From: Diphasiastrum complanatum
Taxonomy: Eukaryota; Streptophyta; Lycopodiopsida; Lycopodiales; Lycopodiaceae
DNA: 64,000 bases
Assembly (NCBI GenBank): GCA_029204225.1
Contig: CM055094.1
Location: forward strand, 20,013,489-20,077,488
Reading direction: 5' to 3'
In this document: piece after piece, positions 22,841 through 35,010 of the stretch
Numbering within the stretch: the first letter of the stretch is position 1
How the letters are laid out: each line of letters opens with the position of its first letter
Position numbers and translations under genes: made by a program
Notes under the pieces: generated by a model
Databases searched by the model: none
Seen by the model: the letters and a program-made list of their open reading frames with translations, nothing else
Told to the model about the DNA's origin: nothing

Positions 22841-23154
22841 TGTCTAAATATCATCTCCATATTGATCTTCCCATAGAATATGCTCCACTTTCGAGAAAAA
22901 ATCTGAAAGGATCCACCTTACCAGCTCACCAAAGGACGAAAGACATGAAACAAGTTTCAAACAGGTTTTAAAGATGATCATGAAATGCTATTTTGGATTT
23001 TTAGTAAAACAGAATATCCAGAGAAAATTGAGAATCATATGAGCGACACACCACTCAATGTTCCTAGAATAGGTGATTTTAAGGTGGAATGGCATTTGGT
23101 TCACACACCAAGAGCTACAGGGAGTGAAAATCCAAAACTTAGTGAAATGTTTTA
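22841..23154 (+). pseudogene. Gene Y, internally deleted (copy 3)
   Basis: Keeps the first codons (MSKYHLHIDLPIEYAPLSRK) and then jumps to the last exon (EILFWIFSKT-like, HMSDTPLNVPRIGDF). The coiled coil and the large exon are deleted between 'gacatgaaacaa' and 'gtttcaaacaggtttt'. The same class of deletion is seen at 53268 and 62338, so the deleted form itself multiplied. Confidence 0.6.
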
Positions 23155-23475
23155 ACTTATCAAACAACATTTATATAGCTAAAACCAATAAAACCCAAGC
23201 CGTACACTCGTCGATCCAACAGCGGATCAGATCTATGGTGCGTAATACAACCGTCCACACGTGTGAGCCAACCAGGCTCTGCCTACGTGGTCTGCTATTT
23301 GTGAAGCCTATCGCACACTACCACATGGCAAGCCACGTAGGTCTACCACATGGCAAATCATGCAGGCTTGAGGGTTGCCATGTGGCAAGCCATGTAGGCC
23401 TACCATAAACTTGTATGTCAAGTCAACTAGGCCCTGTGCCACGTAGGCTTGAGTGGACCTAGAGATCTATATATA
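23155..23475 (+). promoter_or_regulatory. Y linker joined to RT 5' region
   Basis: The linker that normally leads into the G module is cut at the first cacacgtgtgag and joined to the ACGTAGG-type RT 5' block, with an (AT)n TATA-like run at about 23467-23478. The G-box cluster is missing here. Confidence 0.45.
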
Positions 23476-23516
23476 TATAACAGCAGGTATCAAATCTAAA
23501 AAATCAGCCCCAAAAT

Positions 23517-24374
23517 GTGTTGAAACCACACATTAGATGGATGAAGGAACTCACCCTCCTACAAGCCTTGTGTGCTGAAAATTTCAGCCTCAAATTGCAT
23601 TACAAACTCAAAAAACCAGGAAGCAAAGAATTAGGTTACCCCCAAAAAAGCAATATTCCTTTGAACGGGATTGACGATTTGAAAACTATTATGACTAAAA
23701 TGATTTGTTTGGCATTTAAAATTGCCAAAATCAAATTGGTCAAATACAAACGAATATCTGGAACCAATGATTTTAAATGGGTTTCGAAAAATACAGGTTC
23801 ATATGAATGGAGTACTGTAGACCGCAAGAATACCTTATGCATTTGGAATTTCTATTTGATAGGCAATTGCATTATCAGACTTGGGGATCATACTTGGCGA
23901 CAGGTCGGGGGAATACCAATGGGTTTTCCATATCCACCAATGTCTTGTAATTGGTACCTTTCTTTTTTTAAATTGCAGTTTATTAAGAGGCTTGCAAGAT
24001 TAGGGGAAATTAAATTTATAAATGACTTCAAATATTCGTTCAGGTACATTGACGATATATGCTTTATCAATAATCATACGGTTGGACGTTTCCTAGACAA
24101 GACTCAACCAAGAACACCTGACAATCCTTTTTGGATCTATCCCCTGGAATACCTTGAGATAGACGGAAACGACAACACATGTAATTTGGTGAACTTTCTG
24201 AATATTACAATTACCTTTAACCCAATTACCGGTTGTACACATCTGTCCAAATATGATAAAAGAGGAGACCTTCCTTTTCGCTTTTTGCAATATATACACC
24301 TTGCCTCATATAGACCCATGTTTAACTCATATAATAGATCTGTGGTAACTTGGGGTAGCTTGATATGTATCTAG
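23517..24374 (+). CDS. RT copy 3: Penelope-like reverse transcriptase, open frame of 285 codons
   Basis: The only RT copy without a stop across its conserved part. About residue 42 starts SNIPLNGIDDLK, about residue 130 GGIPMGFPY (motif B), about residue 177 YIDDICFIN with the two catalytic aspartates, then EYLEIDG, LVNFLNITITF and, near residue 247, KYDKRGDLPF. The usual MCPKRHKKQQ start is deleted: the ATG at 23517 lies in the former coding region, after a junction at about 23479. The frame ends at GSLICI, where other readings show the C-terminus continuing in a shifted frame. A clear motif A aspartate is missing and there is no endonuclease. Likely a recent but non-autonomous copy; repeat B follows in reverse. 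Confidence 0.6.
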   Translation: MLKPHIRWMKELTLLQALCAENFSLKLHYKLKKPGSKELGYPQKSNIPLNGIDDLKTIMTKMICLAFKIAKIKLVKYKRISGTNDFKWVSKNTGSYEWSTVDRKNTLCIWNFYLIGNCIIRLGDHTWRQVGGIPMGFPYPPMSCNWYLSFFKLQFIKRLARLGEIKFINDFKYSFRYIDDICFINNHTVGRFLDKTQPRTPDNPFWIYPLEYLEIDGNDNTCNLVNFLNITITFNPITGCTHLSKYDKRGDLPFRFLQYIHLASYRPMFNSYNRSVVTWGSLICI

Positions 24375-24384
24375 GCAACTAATA

Positions 24385-24594
24385 AAACAACACACCTCTG
24401 GATGGCTTCACAAGCTTCTCTAACTCATTCTTATGATACTATCATTATGTCTAACTTTCCAAATACTAGATGCAAGAGTATTTGACAGATTCCTAATTCT
24501 TTACTCTCCAAGTGTTGTTTGTAGCTCATCGTAGATGCTTTGAGAATAATGTTACTAGTTATATTAATTGGGGGGGGGGGGGGGGGGGGGGGGG
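24385..24594. repeat. Repeat B piece in reverse, with 25-G run
   Basis: Reverse complement of the 1700-1900 part of repeat B, ending in 25 consecutive G (24570-24594). The same junction follows RT copy 4 at 55555-55765, so the RT-B fusion was duplicated. Confidence 0.7.
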
Positions 24595-24829
24595 AGAATT
24601 TAGGATTTTTTGCTCTTGAATAGGGATTTTGGAAGTTCCTTTATTGCATTCAGGTTTGCCATTACTTTTTCCCTATTTACTTTTTTGGGTTAAGGCAATT
24701 GAAAGCCTTAAAATAAAAAGCAATTTTTGTTGAGTACTTTGTAGACCTAGCAACCGTATCCTTTTAGAGGTGTATGCTATTTTTTTCCATTTGAAAAAGG
24801 CTTCTAATAATCACTTAAGGGTCACTTGA
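24595..24829. other. No gene seen
   Basis: AT-rich sequence between the poly-G run and the Ty3 remnant. A short phrase (tatttttttccatttgaaaa) recurs in reverse near 58225-58250. Nothing else recognised. Confidence 0.4.
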
Positions 24830-25540
24830 TTGGAAATTGGCGCAGTGGCAATTCATAGCATGGATTGTCAGCCGATTACCAAAAGGAGTGCAAATGGAAT
24901 GTCCTCCATATTGAGAGATGCTATCCGAGTTGCTAAAGCCTATGATAGCACCGTGATTGCCTCACGGAAGAGTATGCACAGCCAATCAGCCCAAAAGCCT
25001 AAGAATGAAAAGCCAAAAAATAATAGGATAAAAAATCTATTTTTTGATGAACTAGAAGCTACTTCGAGTGCCCACCATGGCCAGTGATCAACATTATGTG
25101 GTCCTCTAGCGTCAGGGTCAGACACAGAAGTTTGGGATGTGAAAGTCCCTACTTTGGAGGTTCGGATACAAGATCATGTTGAGCGGCTCGACTTCCATGT
25201 TATGAATCTTGATAGAACTTATGTAATCCTAGGATATGAATGGTTTTTTGATAAATCAGATTTGTTGAAAATAGATTTTAAAAACCATAATATTATAGTC
25301 TCTATTTATGGGGAGACTAATGTACTCCCATCACCGATGGTTTCCTCGGCGGAAGTTGTGGAAAAACTACATAATTCTAAGTATGAGCTTTTTCATCTTG
25401 TTTTGAAATCTCGTATGCATTGTGATGTGAATGTGTTAACATGCTTTAACACCAAAAATTAGCATCAAGAACAGCTTTTAATGCAAGATTTAAAACAAGA
25501 GTTCAATGATGTTTTTCCTAAATAGCTAAGATTTTCTGAG
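24830..25540 (+). pseudogene. Ty3-type retroelement remnant: protease to RT linker
   Basis: The frame at 25139-25462 contains HVMNLDRTYVILGYEWFF, like the protease end of Ty3/gypsy polyproteins where VILG-x-W is typical. It is followed by DLLKIDFKNH and, past a stop, LLMQDLKQEFNDVFPK, the segment that normally precedes the RT domain (L-x-EFxDVFP). A frame at 24830-25087 upstream probably belongs to the end of gag. Stops at 25085 and 25460 and loss of the RT core make it inactive. Similar remnants lie at 44493 and 45479. Confidence 0.6.
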
Positions 25541-26735
25541 GTACATACTTCTAATTATATTGCAGTCCATTGTTAGAACATAAACAAATTTTTCTGAAAT
25601 GAAATCTTTGAAATGTTTTAGAAAAGAGCAAGAACATAAAGATAGATTTTCAATTTCAAAATTGCAGAAAACATCAAACAGAAAGTACCATTCACTTTTG
25701 ATGTTAGGTAAGTATGACCAAGCAAACACAATATTATGGAAGGACTTGTGTATATAAGGCCAAAGATTGTAATAAAATATGAGTGTAAAAGTGTCTCACA
25801 TGAATGGTCTCAAACATTCTATTACAGTATCGTAAATATAAAAATATGTTTGTCTTGTCCTTGCGCGTGCTGAGCTGTAGTTGATCCACCGTATTCCTAG
25901 TGAGAGTTCTTCTATGCAGATCCTCGTCATCCTGCGAGCTAGTTAATACCTGTAAAAGTTCAGTCTTTTAGCCAGTAAGTCTTCTTTTGCACCAATGCCT
26001 TGTCCATCCTTTCCTTTATATCATGTATACTTCTTTCTTTTTCCCATATTTTGTCCAGAAACCACCAAACTAGGGTTGTTTAGATTGAAAGAACCAGGCC
26101 TTTCATTTGAGTTTTGGAAGAATTTATCTTGGACAATGAAAAAACGTGGTCTTTTGAGGAGGCGTTCAATCTCTCTGATGTTTTCAGCATCTCCTAAGTT
26201 GGCAAGGAGTTTAGCAGAAGGGTTTGCAGCAAATCAATCATGTGCTGGCGTAAAAAGAGAAAAGTATGTGTGACTTGACACCATGTCTGGCGAGCTTGTG
26301 TAGCCAAAAAAAAAAGCCATTCATCTTATTTTGAAAGGATGCACCAAGGAAGAAGCTACTAAGATTGTTCATCATGAAACACGATGATCCGAAAAAAAAG
26401 AAATGACATGGAGACCCATTTTTTTTTAGTTTTATAAAAAAAATACCCATATTAAAAATGCTTCAAATAAAGATATTGTAATGCTAAAAAAAATGTTGTA
26501 TTTTGCAAGAAAATTAATCAAGCTACTAAAATTTTGTTGATAGATTTTTATTAATAATTGCACATTAGCTTACATGAAATAATACTACTATTCAAAATAA
26601 AATCATTGGACACAACCATTAGAATAACTAAAAAAAAACTTTTTGCTTATTAAAACAAAAGTTTTTTATTTTTTTTTAAAAATTTTAGAAGTGTTTTAAA
26701 TTACAATTCTTGTATCAAGAAAAATATTTTCTAAA
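25541..26735 (+). mobile_element. Region after Ty3 remnant with possible LTR promoter
   Basis: tatataagg at 25751 followed by aataaaa-like signals and gtgctgagctgtagttgatc resembles an LTR with TATA box and poly-A signal, but its TG/CA ends could not be fixed. A 92-codon frame at 25995-26273 is not recognised. The rest, to 26735, is AT-rich. The whole block recurs at 45770-46990 and, with a deletion, at 44800-45478. Confidence 0.4.
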
Positions 26736-26812
26736 TTATGACCTAACCTGAACCAAAAGGAATCATATGCCTCTTCAAATCATTCCTACAAGATCAGTTG
26801 AATCATCATGCA
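26736..26812 (-). mobile_element. Scrap of Copia leader
   Basis: cctgaaccaaaaggaatcat and cctacaagatcagttgaatc match the untranslated leader next to the Copia gag at 42778-42860. It is cut directly by X sequence at about 26813. Confidence 0.6.
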
Positions 26813-28316
26813 ATAATCATTGTTTCCACATCCTATCAGAGCAACATTGCTCCAAAGTTTTTCACAAATTTCTAGTCTCCATACACTGCCGAGCAATACT
26901 CTACATACACTGCTCAGAGAGCCTAGCCCCCATGCTCTGCAATCATTGTGGACCGAGTCAAGCGTCCATACTCTGCATTCACTGTGGACTGAGCTGAGCG
27001 TCCATACTCTGCATACAAAGTTGACTGAGCCGAGTCCATCCAAAGACGACCGATCCGAAGCCCTCCACAGTCGATCAAGCCGAGACTCCACTTGTCTGTT
27101 ACCAGAGCCGAACCTTCAACAGAGTCAGCAACCGAGTCCAGAACCTGTCTGCCACAACATCTTCCACTTCTGATGCCCCAACTCAAGACAGAATTGACAT
27201 CACCATGGAAAGCCTCGATATCTCTGAGATGAACACTTGGTACCAGGAGGCACACTAGTTCCTGAGCCACATAGAGTTCCAACTTCCTCTTCTGAACAGT
27301 GGCTAGCAGAGCCTGTTTCAATTGCATATTGCTTATAACCACACCGACAGATTTTCCAGTTCATGTTACCTCCTAACCAAAATTTTGTTTATATTATCCC
27401 TATTTCTAGAGCTGACCTGAATACATTTGGCTTCCCTAGGGGAACAAACACTGTCAATAGGACCCTCAAAAAGATTGAATCCACAACAAACTTCAAATAC
27501 ATAGATCCCTCAGTGGACAAATGAAAAAAAAAAATGGTTACCTTATTGAGGTCATAAATGATAAGCCCTTAGCTGCTCCGTACGCCTATCTAACGAAAAT
27601 ACATAGGGCTATAGGTCCAAGATCATGCGTATCCCCATGAAACTATTCCACATGATGGCTGATTCTAAACTACATGATCAGAACCTTTATGACTCGGCCC
27701 AGTTTGCTTCCAACTGCCTCCATGACTATATCAAGAACAAGCAAACCTCCAGTTATTGGGCTATCTTCTGATAGATGTCACTTTGCAGCAGTTGAGCCGC
27801 TGACCTCGATTTTGAGACTACTTGATGCTAGCAGATAAAAGCTTGGGAGACTCCCTCAGAACCAACCAAGAATACCAACTCTACTTCCAGGCCTATTGCA
27901 ACAGATTCCACGCAAGCGGCTTCTCAAAAGAGAAAGAGTTCCTTCTCTCCACAAGGGCCAACTGCAAAGCACCAAACGGTCGACCTAGTGAAGCTTACAT
28001 CGAGAAAGACACCCATGTACTCTATGTCACAGACGAAGGATCGATACAAGCGAAGCGTCATGCTTCATCAGATGAAACAGACTCAAATGATGTGGAGTTT
28101 ACATTCAAGGAGTTCCATGGCCCAAAAGGGTTGTCTAAGAAATGCCATGTAAGAGAGAGAAAATCGTCGAATTTTAAAACTCCGACCGAGTTTTTAGTCT
28201 GCCCGCACAACTCCGATGACTTGACCTCACTAGTAACATATGTAGTTAACTGGAAGTTGGGTAGCCGCAACGTGTGGGGTCCATACTTCAAGATTCTATT
28301 TTCTACCATTAACTAA
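26813..28316 (+). pseudogene. Gene X (copy b), with a 164-codon open 3' part
   Basis: X is an unrecognised gene. From comparison of copies its product contains, in order: a region rich in SVHTLH repeats; TTSSSSDDPTQDRIDITMES; LVPEPHRVPTFSFQWLSDP; FQFMLPPNQNFVYIIPISGA; DLNTFGFPRGPNTVNRTLKK; KIMRIPMKLFHMM; NCLHDYIKNKQTSSYWAIF; and the block open here at 27822-28316 (LADKSLGDSL, QLYFQAYCNRFHASGFSKEK, EFTFKEFHGPKGLSKK, ending YFKILFSTIN). Frameshifts and stops break the first two thirds in this copy. A reverse-strand frame (26923-27342) is a shadow. X always precedes Y. Function unknown. Confidence 0.5.
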
Positions 28317-28790
28317 CATGACTTCTCATGTAAATGTAAATCGTATTGCACATCAAAGTTTTCTTTCCATCTACTAAAGTGTTCACATCAAAGAAAAACA
28401 GTCTTATCGATCTGCAAATCATGGCAAGAAACTTTGAATATTTTGGATCACAATGAGCACCAACGTGAATCTAAATTTTTGAAACTCAGAAAATACGGAA
28501 GTGTGTTGGATCAAATGGAGCGGCAAGGTTATCTCAAACTTTTGCAATTCAAAAATTTGCAATTTCAACACACATGTATTGAAAAAATATTTTGCTTATT
28601 TTGCTCATAACTGCAAAGCTTTGATTTTGCATATAAAGCAAGAAACATGGAGTGTGATGGATCAAAAAGAGTGCCAAGGTCATTTCAAACTTTTCCAAAA
28701 TTTTTTTTTTTTATAATTAAAATGAGTTTTAATAGCTTACAAGATATATAACAAGTGGGTTTTCTACTAGATTAATCTATCGATTATTAA
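28317..28790 (+). repeat. X-Y spacer, copy 2
   Basis: Same spacer as at 22371-22840, ending at the ATG of Y at 28791. Confidence 0.7.
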
Positions 28791-30432
28791 GATGTCTAAA
28801 TATCATCTCCATATTGATCTTCCCACAGAATATGCTCCACTGTCGAGAAAAAATCTGAAAGGATCCACCTTACCAGCTCACCAAAGGACGAAGACAGGAA
28901 ACATTATGATCTATGGGTTGATGGAAGTTTGTATCCAATCGATCCAAGCTCAATGCAACATCCAAATTTTAGATCGGTCACACAACTCATACTGTTTTTG
29001 TGTGAAGGACACAATAGTCTATTGGGTTATTGTGAAAGATTGAAAAGTTATGGCATTAATTATTCAATGAAAAAAATCCACTATTTGGAAAATATGTTGA
29101 ATGATTTGCTTACTGACTACCGAGAAAAAGCAATTTTTTTTGGCAAACAAAAGAAGAAAATGAAATCTTGAAGATAGACAATTCTCGTTTGCAATATATT
29201 ATATTAAACCTCAACCAAGAAACTGACAATATGAAACTAATTGTACAAACATTGTGTACCTCATATTGTCAAATAAATGTAGAAGTAAACACATTTCGGA
29301 AGAAAATACTGAACAATAAGCGAAAAAGAGTTATTTTAAAAAGTATTGACGAGCTCTCAACAAGTGGGGGTCAACGGAAAAAAGGAATATATGCTTTCAA
29401 GTAGGATTACGTTTTAAACTAATCATGTGTTTTATTTCATCTAGCACATCAATGGTTGTGAATTGTTTCTTTCTAAATCTTATTTTTATTTTGCAGAGCA
29501 GCTTTAGTCACCAATGAAAATCCGAAAGACAAGGACATGATTGGAAAGTCTTTGAGTGCAATACTTACAGCCAAGTCAACGACGAGTCTACTTGGAAGTC
29601 AACGATATTCTCGAATCGAGCCCCAGATTGCAGAGGCCCTTATGGGTGAAGTCAGCAAGATCATTGACCAAAAATTGATACAAGGAGCATGTGATTATTC
29701 TGGTATTAGCAGGGATGCATATGACACAATGTTTAAAATTATCAAAGAGGCATTTGGACAAGTACATATAAAACAATTTCCTATTCCCCGGCCCTTTCAA
29801 ATCAAATTAGAGAGGGATGTGTTAAACAGGGGTTTGCAAAACATCATTGATATTCCTTACCATATCAATGAAATTTATAACTCAAAACATGGCACTTTGT
29901 CATATGATTCTACCAACAATATGTTTGTAGATCTGAATCATTTATAGAGATTTATTATAAAGTTTTATGGAATCACAAACGAAATTGAAAGGGTTAGTGT
30001 TACACTTATGAATGGAACATTAAGCAATACGATAAACTCGGAGAGTCTTAATTTCAGTGTGCAGTCCGAAAATAATATTTGGTGGTTGGCAGCTTTCCAA
30101 GTTTAAATCTATTCTATTGAGTACTAGCAACTAATTCATCTCGAGAATTAATGGTTTTGTGTTTTAAGCTAATATTGTTTTGTTATTATAGGTCTGAGTT
30201 CAATTCTCTTAAAATAGTTCATGATTTTGTGTTTCAAACAGGTTTTAAAAAAGATCATGAAATTCTATTTTGGATTTTTAGTAAAACAGAATATCCAGAG
30301 ATAATTAAGAATCATATGAGCGACACACCACTCAATGTTCCTAGAATAGGTGATCTTAAGGTGGAATGGTATTTGGTTCACACACCAAGAGCTACAGGGA
30401 GTGAAAACCCAAAACTTACAGAAATGTTTTAA
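28791..30432 (+). pseudogene. Gene Y, copy 2 (most complete plus-strand copy)
   Basis: Starts MSKYHLHIDLPTEYAPLSRK at 28791. A missing base near 28888 shifts the frame (two overlapping frames, 28792-29043 and 28929-29171), and another shift follows DYREK near 29126. The coiled-coil segment is 29168-29404. An intron of about 95 bp then runs from GTAGGA at about 29401 to ttttattttgcag at 29496. The large exon is open from 29537 to 29947 and is stopped at DLNHL, where copy 1 reads on (LRFIVKFYGMTNE). The last exon at 30241-30432 ends in KLTEMF. One clean intron with a polypyrimidine tract suggests descent from a spliced plant gene. Family not recognised; copies travel with X and the G module. 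Confidence 0.55.
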
Positions 30433-30930
30433 CTGATCAAACAACATTTATATAGCTAAAACCAATAAAACCCAAGCCGTACACTCGCCGATCCAACAAC
30501 GGATCAGATCTATGGCGCGTAATACAACCGTCCACACGTGGTACAATACACGTCAATCTGCCATTCGGCCACATGCCCACACGTGCGAGCTAACACGTGC
30601 CAGAACACACGTCACCAAACCATTCGACCACATGGCCACATGTGCAAGTTTCACACGTGCGGATACAGAAGTGTGGTCCCACACGTCAGTTACTGATTGG
30701 GCCACGTGACCACACGTGCGAGCCGATACGTGCAAGAACACATGTCGCTGATCCATTCGGCCACATGTCCCCACATGGGATCCCACACATGTTGATCCAG
30801 AGGTGCAGTTTCACACATGCGTATACAAACGTGTGGTTCCACATGTCAGCTATTGACTGGGCCACGTGTCGCTGGGATTCACACGTGCCAGCTTTTTTCT
30901 CCTATATAAGTCCATTCCCGGGGATTGTAT
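30433..30930 (+). promoter_or_regulatory. G module upstream of the histone-like ORF
   Basis: Same linker and G-box cluster as in the satellite, with G-boxes such as gccacgtgac and cacacgtgcc and a TATATAAG box at 30904. It is identical to other dispersed copies up to ccattcccggggattgta at about 30929, then the sequence changes to a unique leader and the ORF at 31238. A start site near 30935 would give a leader of about 300 nt. Confidence 0.65.
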
Positions 30931-31237
30931 AGGTTTTCGCATAATTTGCTGTCATGTTTGATTGCTTCAATACAACCTGCATTTGTGATATCGCTAGCAT
31001 GCGAGCGATCTCGTCCCCAGGCCTATTTCTTACACCCTCTCATGTCGTAGCGATATCAGCCTGACTTTCCCAATATCGCCATCATGCAAGCCCCTGCCTC
31101 TCCACGCCTGTCTCTGCCACTCTCTCGCGGTGTAGCGATATCACCCTTAGAGTTCTCAGTGTCGCCATTACGCAAGATAATTTAGCTCTCTCTTCTGCTG
31201 TATCTCTGTCCTCGCATGGTATAGATATCCGGCCTCA
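30931..31237 (+). other. Leader of the histone-like ORF, with about 86-bp imperfect repeats
   Basis: Unique in the window. The motif gtagcgatatc occurs at 31047 and 31132, and gtatagatatcc at 31219, spaced 85 and 87 bp. Each is followed by pyrimidine-rich text and, in two cases, tcgccat..tacgcaag / tcgccatcatgcaag. Another gatatcgc occurs near 30986. No frame of note. Confidence 0.5.
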
Positions 31238-31628
31238 ATGGCTCGGACGAAGCAAACTGCTAGGCTTACCCATTTTGTTCAACCATCTCGTCCCCAGACA
31301 TCTAAACCCATACGTCTGCAAAGACGCGGAAGACCTCGCCGTCCATGGTTGAGGGACATCAAGGCCTTGAAGAGGTACACCAAACTTGTGATCCTAAAAG
31401 CAGCCTTGTACTGGGCTGTGAGGGAGGTTACACAAGATATGACCACGCATCTGCCCTATGCAGTGAGGTGGAATATCGCTGCATTGGAGGCCCTCCATAT
31501 TGCATACGAGGACTTCCAGACAAAATTGTTTGAGGATTCAATGCTGTGTTCCATTCATGGCAAGAGGATGACACTGATGCCCAAGGACATGCTTCTTGTC
31601 ATGAGGTTTCGAAACACCTATGACAGTG

Positions 31629-32614
<986 letters not shown>

Positions 32615-34360
32615 TCTGAGTGAGGAGTCACACATGACCTACTTCCCTGTGGTATGGCCTAGCATCAACGTTGAAAAAAATATCTGATGGAGATAAGAAG
32701 GGTCCCAAGCAAATTTCAAATGAGAATCTTGCAGAGAAAGTATTGAAACCACAGTTGGCGAGGGATCTCAAAGAATCGAACTTGAGTGTACAAGCCCAAC
32801 AAAAGCACATACACCAACTCACCACACATGGGAAGATCATTAAATTTGAATTTGAAGAAAAATCATTGAAATGTTTGTAGATCAATGTTTAACAAAATCA
32901 TATATATTATAATCTTCACACGTGTGGAATCAAGATCTACAAGAAAATCAACATTCTACACATAGAAAACCAAGATAGAGAAAATCACATGAGATGGACA
33001 TAAGAGATGAATTCTCCACAAAAAAAGAAACTTTGATGATTATTTCTCCACTTAGGTACAACTATTTATAGCTTCCAAAATGTCATTTGGCCACTTGCTC
33101 CAAACTTGACCTAATTTGGAAACTTCTAGATACTTTATCAAAAACCTAGAAAATCTAGTCTAGATGCAATGTACCAAAATTAGCCAATTAGAATGGGTCC
33201 AAAATCGACCTCATCCACTGATCTACTTGCCAGAGGTAGTTAAACAACTATTTAGGCCCTTACTAACAAATATGAAACTAACTCGAAGTTGAGATTCATT
33301 TTGGCCTCCAAAATTGCCAAATGAAAAACCAAACTAGTTGACAATTTTTCACACCATGTCCTCTAGACATCTCCATTGATGAATACAATTTATAAGTTTT
33401 TGAAAGCAATGTACCAAAATTTAGCCAATTAGAATGGGTCCAAACTCGACCTCATCCACTTATCTACTTGCCAGAGGTAGTTAAACCACTATTTAGGCCC
33501 TTATTAACAAATATGAAACTAACTCGAAGTTGAGATTCATTTTGGCCTCCAAAATTGCCAAATAAAAAACCAAACTAGTTGACAATTTTTCACACCATGT
33601 CCTTTAGACATCTCCATTGATGAATACAATTTATAAGTTTTTGAAAGCAATTCCGAATGCAATCAGGGTCATGTTTTAGCTCAGTGATCTCTCTTTCACA
33701 TTACAAAAGTTTTTAAAATACATCGTTCTAGGATTCGAGAATGGATTTTGGAATGAATCATATTTCATTAAAGTTTGAATGACCTTGGAAATTTGAAAAT
33801 TGAATGAAGCTGTAATCTAGGATTTTCAAAACTCAAAGTTGTTCATGCAAATTAAGTCATTTTTGTTAATATATTAAAATGTTGTAATCTAGGGTTTCCA
33901 AAAACAAATTGAAAATTTGTTAATTAAAATGTTTATTCCTTGTTACACGACTAAATAACATATAGCTAATAAGCATATAATGAATCTGTGCTATGTTCCA
34001 GACATATGCAAGTTACATTGCATTCATTCACACTTCACAAATCATTGGAATTTGAATTTGAACGAAATCATTGAAATGAGTAGATCAATGTTTAAATGAA
34101 GTGATAAATATTATAATCTTCCCATTTAATTCAATTATATCTATATATTATTGGTGCATTAATAGGATAAAAACTCGTTATTATTATTTTCTTTGTTTCT
34201 ATTGATTCAAGCAAGCATAGCTCGTCTAGATGATGACCACAATGCCTCTAAGGAGAAATAGTTTTTCATTTTTTTTTAACTTTGATTTTTCTTCAAATTC
34301 AAATTTATTGATCTTCCCATGTGTGGTGAGTTGGTGTCTGCACTTGAGTTGGGCTTGTAC
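32615..34360. mobile_element. Repeat A, copy 2, with left and right inverted repeats
   Basis: Left inverted repeat at 32764-32864 and right one at 34284-34360, cut by X. A 69-codon frame at 32671-32880 (starting MKKISDGDKKGPKQ and crossing the left repeat) is also open at 63723-63932 with a few changes. It might be a captured coding scrap and is unrecognised. The internal 240-bp duplication starts at 33166 and 33406. Confidence 0.65.
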
Positions 34361-34640
34361 TATGTATGTAAGCAAATGTTGCAGCACATTACAGAAAGTC
34401 ACAATATCATGCTTTATTGCCATGCTGCCATGCATGCTTTTTAGGAAATGCAAACAAACTCTGATAGGAGAAGATTTGATGATGGCACTTCCTTCTTCAG
34501 CCATGGAAATGGAATTCAGAAGCTTTGAAAAGCTATAGCTTCAAAGGATTGATTTCCCTACGACCATGCTTGATTACTCCTTCGCATCCTTGGACACCAT
34601 CTACATACATCCACCATGGATCCAGAGCGCCATCATCATC
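34361..34640 (+). pseudogene. 5' part of X inserted at the end of repeat A
   Basis: Matches 43735-44040 (gcaaatgttgcagcacatta, then GEDLMMALPSSAMEMEFRSF in one frame). It lacks the stretch encoding SFSGDLSFA and ends abruptly at 'atcatcatcc' before Copia leader sequence. Confidence 0.55.
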
Positions 34641-35010
34641 CACGTAGGTCTGCCACGTAGTTTTCAATCAATCAAAAGGAACGATCCTTATCTTTGGTAC
34701 TATAATAGTTAGTTCTTAGACTTATTGGGATCTTAGAAATTAAATTTTAGGGTCAGGCCAAAGTTTTTGACAAGTGCTCATCAAGTGAATGCAATTCTAG
34801 TCAAGATTGTGTTCACTTTTGCTTGATTTGTGAGATATTTGGATTGATTATTGCATGATGTTGAACAGGCATATTTATGTGCATATGATTCCTTTTGGTT
34901 CAGGTTAGGTGAATCCTATATCCTTGTGAAGTCGAGATCAAGGAGGAGGCAGTCGAGATCAATGAATGCATATCTTTTGAATTCACATGATAGATTGAAT
35001 GCTTCTAATA
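34641..35010 (+). pseudogene. Copia leader and first codons of gag
   Basis: Reverse-oriented copy of the leader next to Copia element 1. It encodes SRSMNAYLLNSHDRLNASN, the start of gag seen at 42758-42660, then breaks into repeat A at 'cttctaat/aaatatg'. Non-functional. Confidence 0.65.

Noticed and set aside
26923-27342. Reverse-strand frames of 80-139 codons across X (also at 40446, 51471 and in each satellite unit)
   Set aside because: Shadows of the plus-strand X reading, whose blocks are conserved in order across copies and carry the more protein-like sequence.
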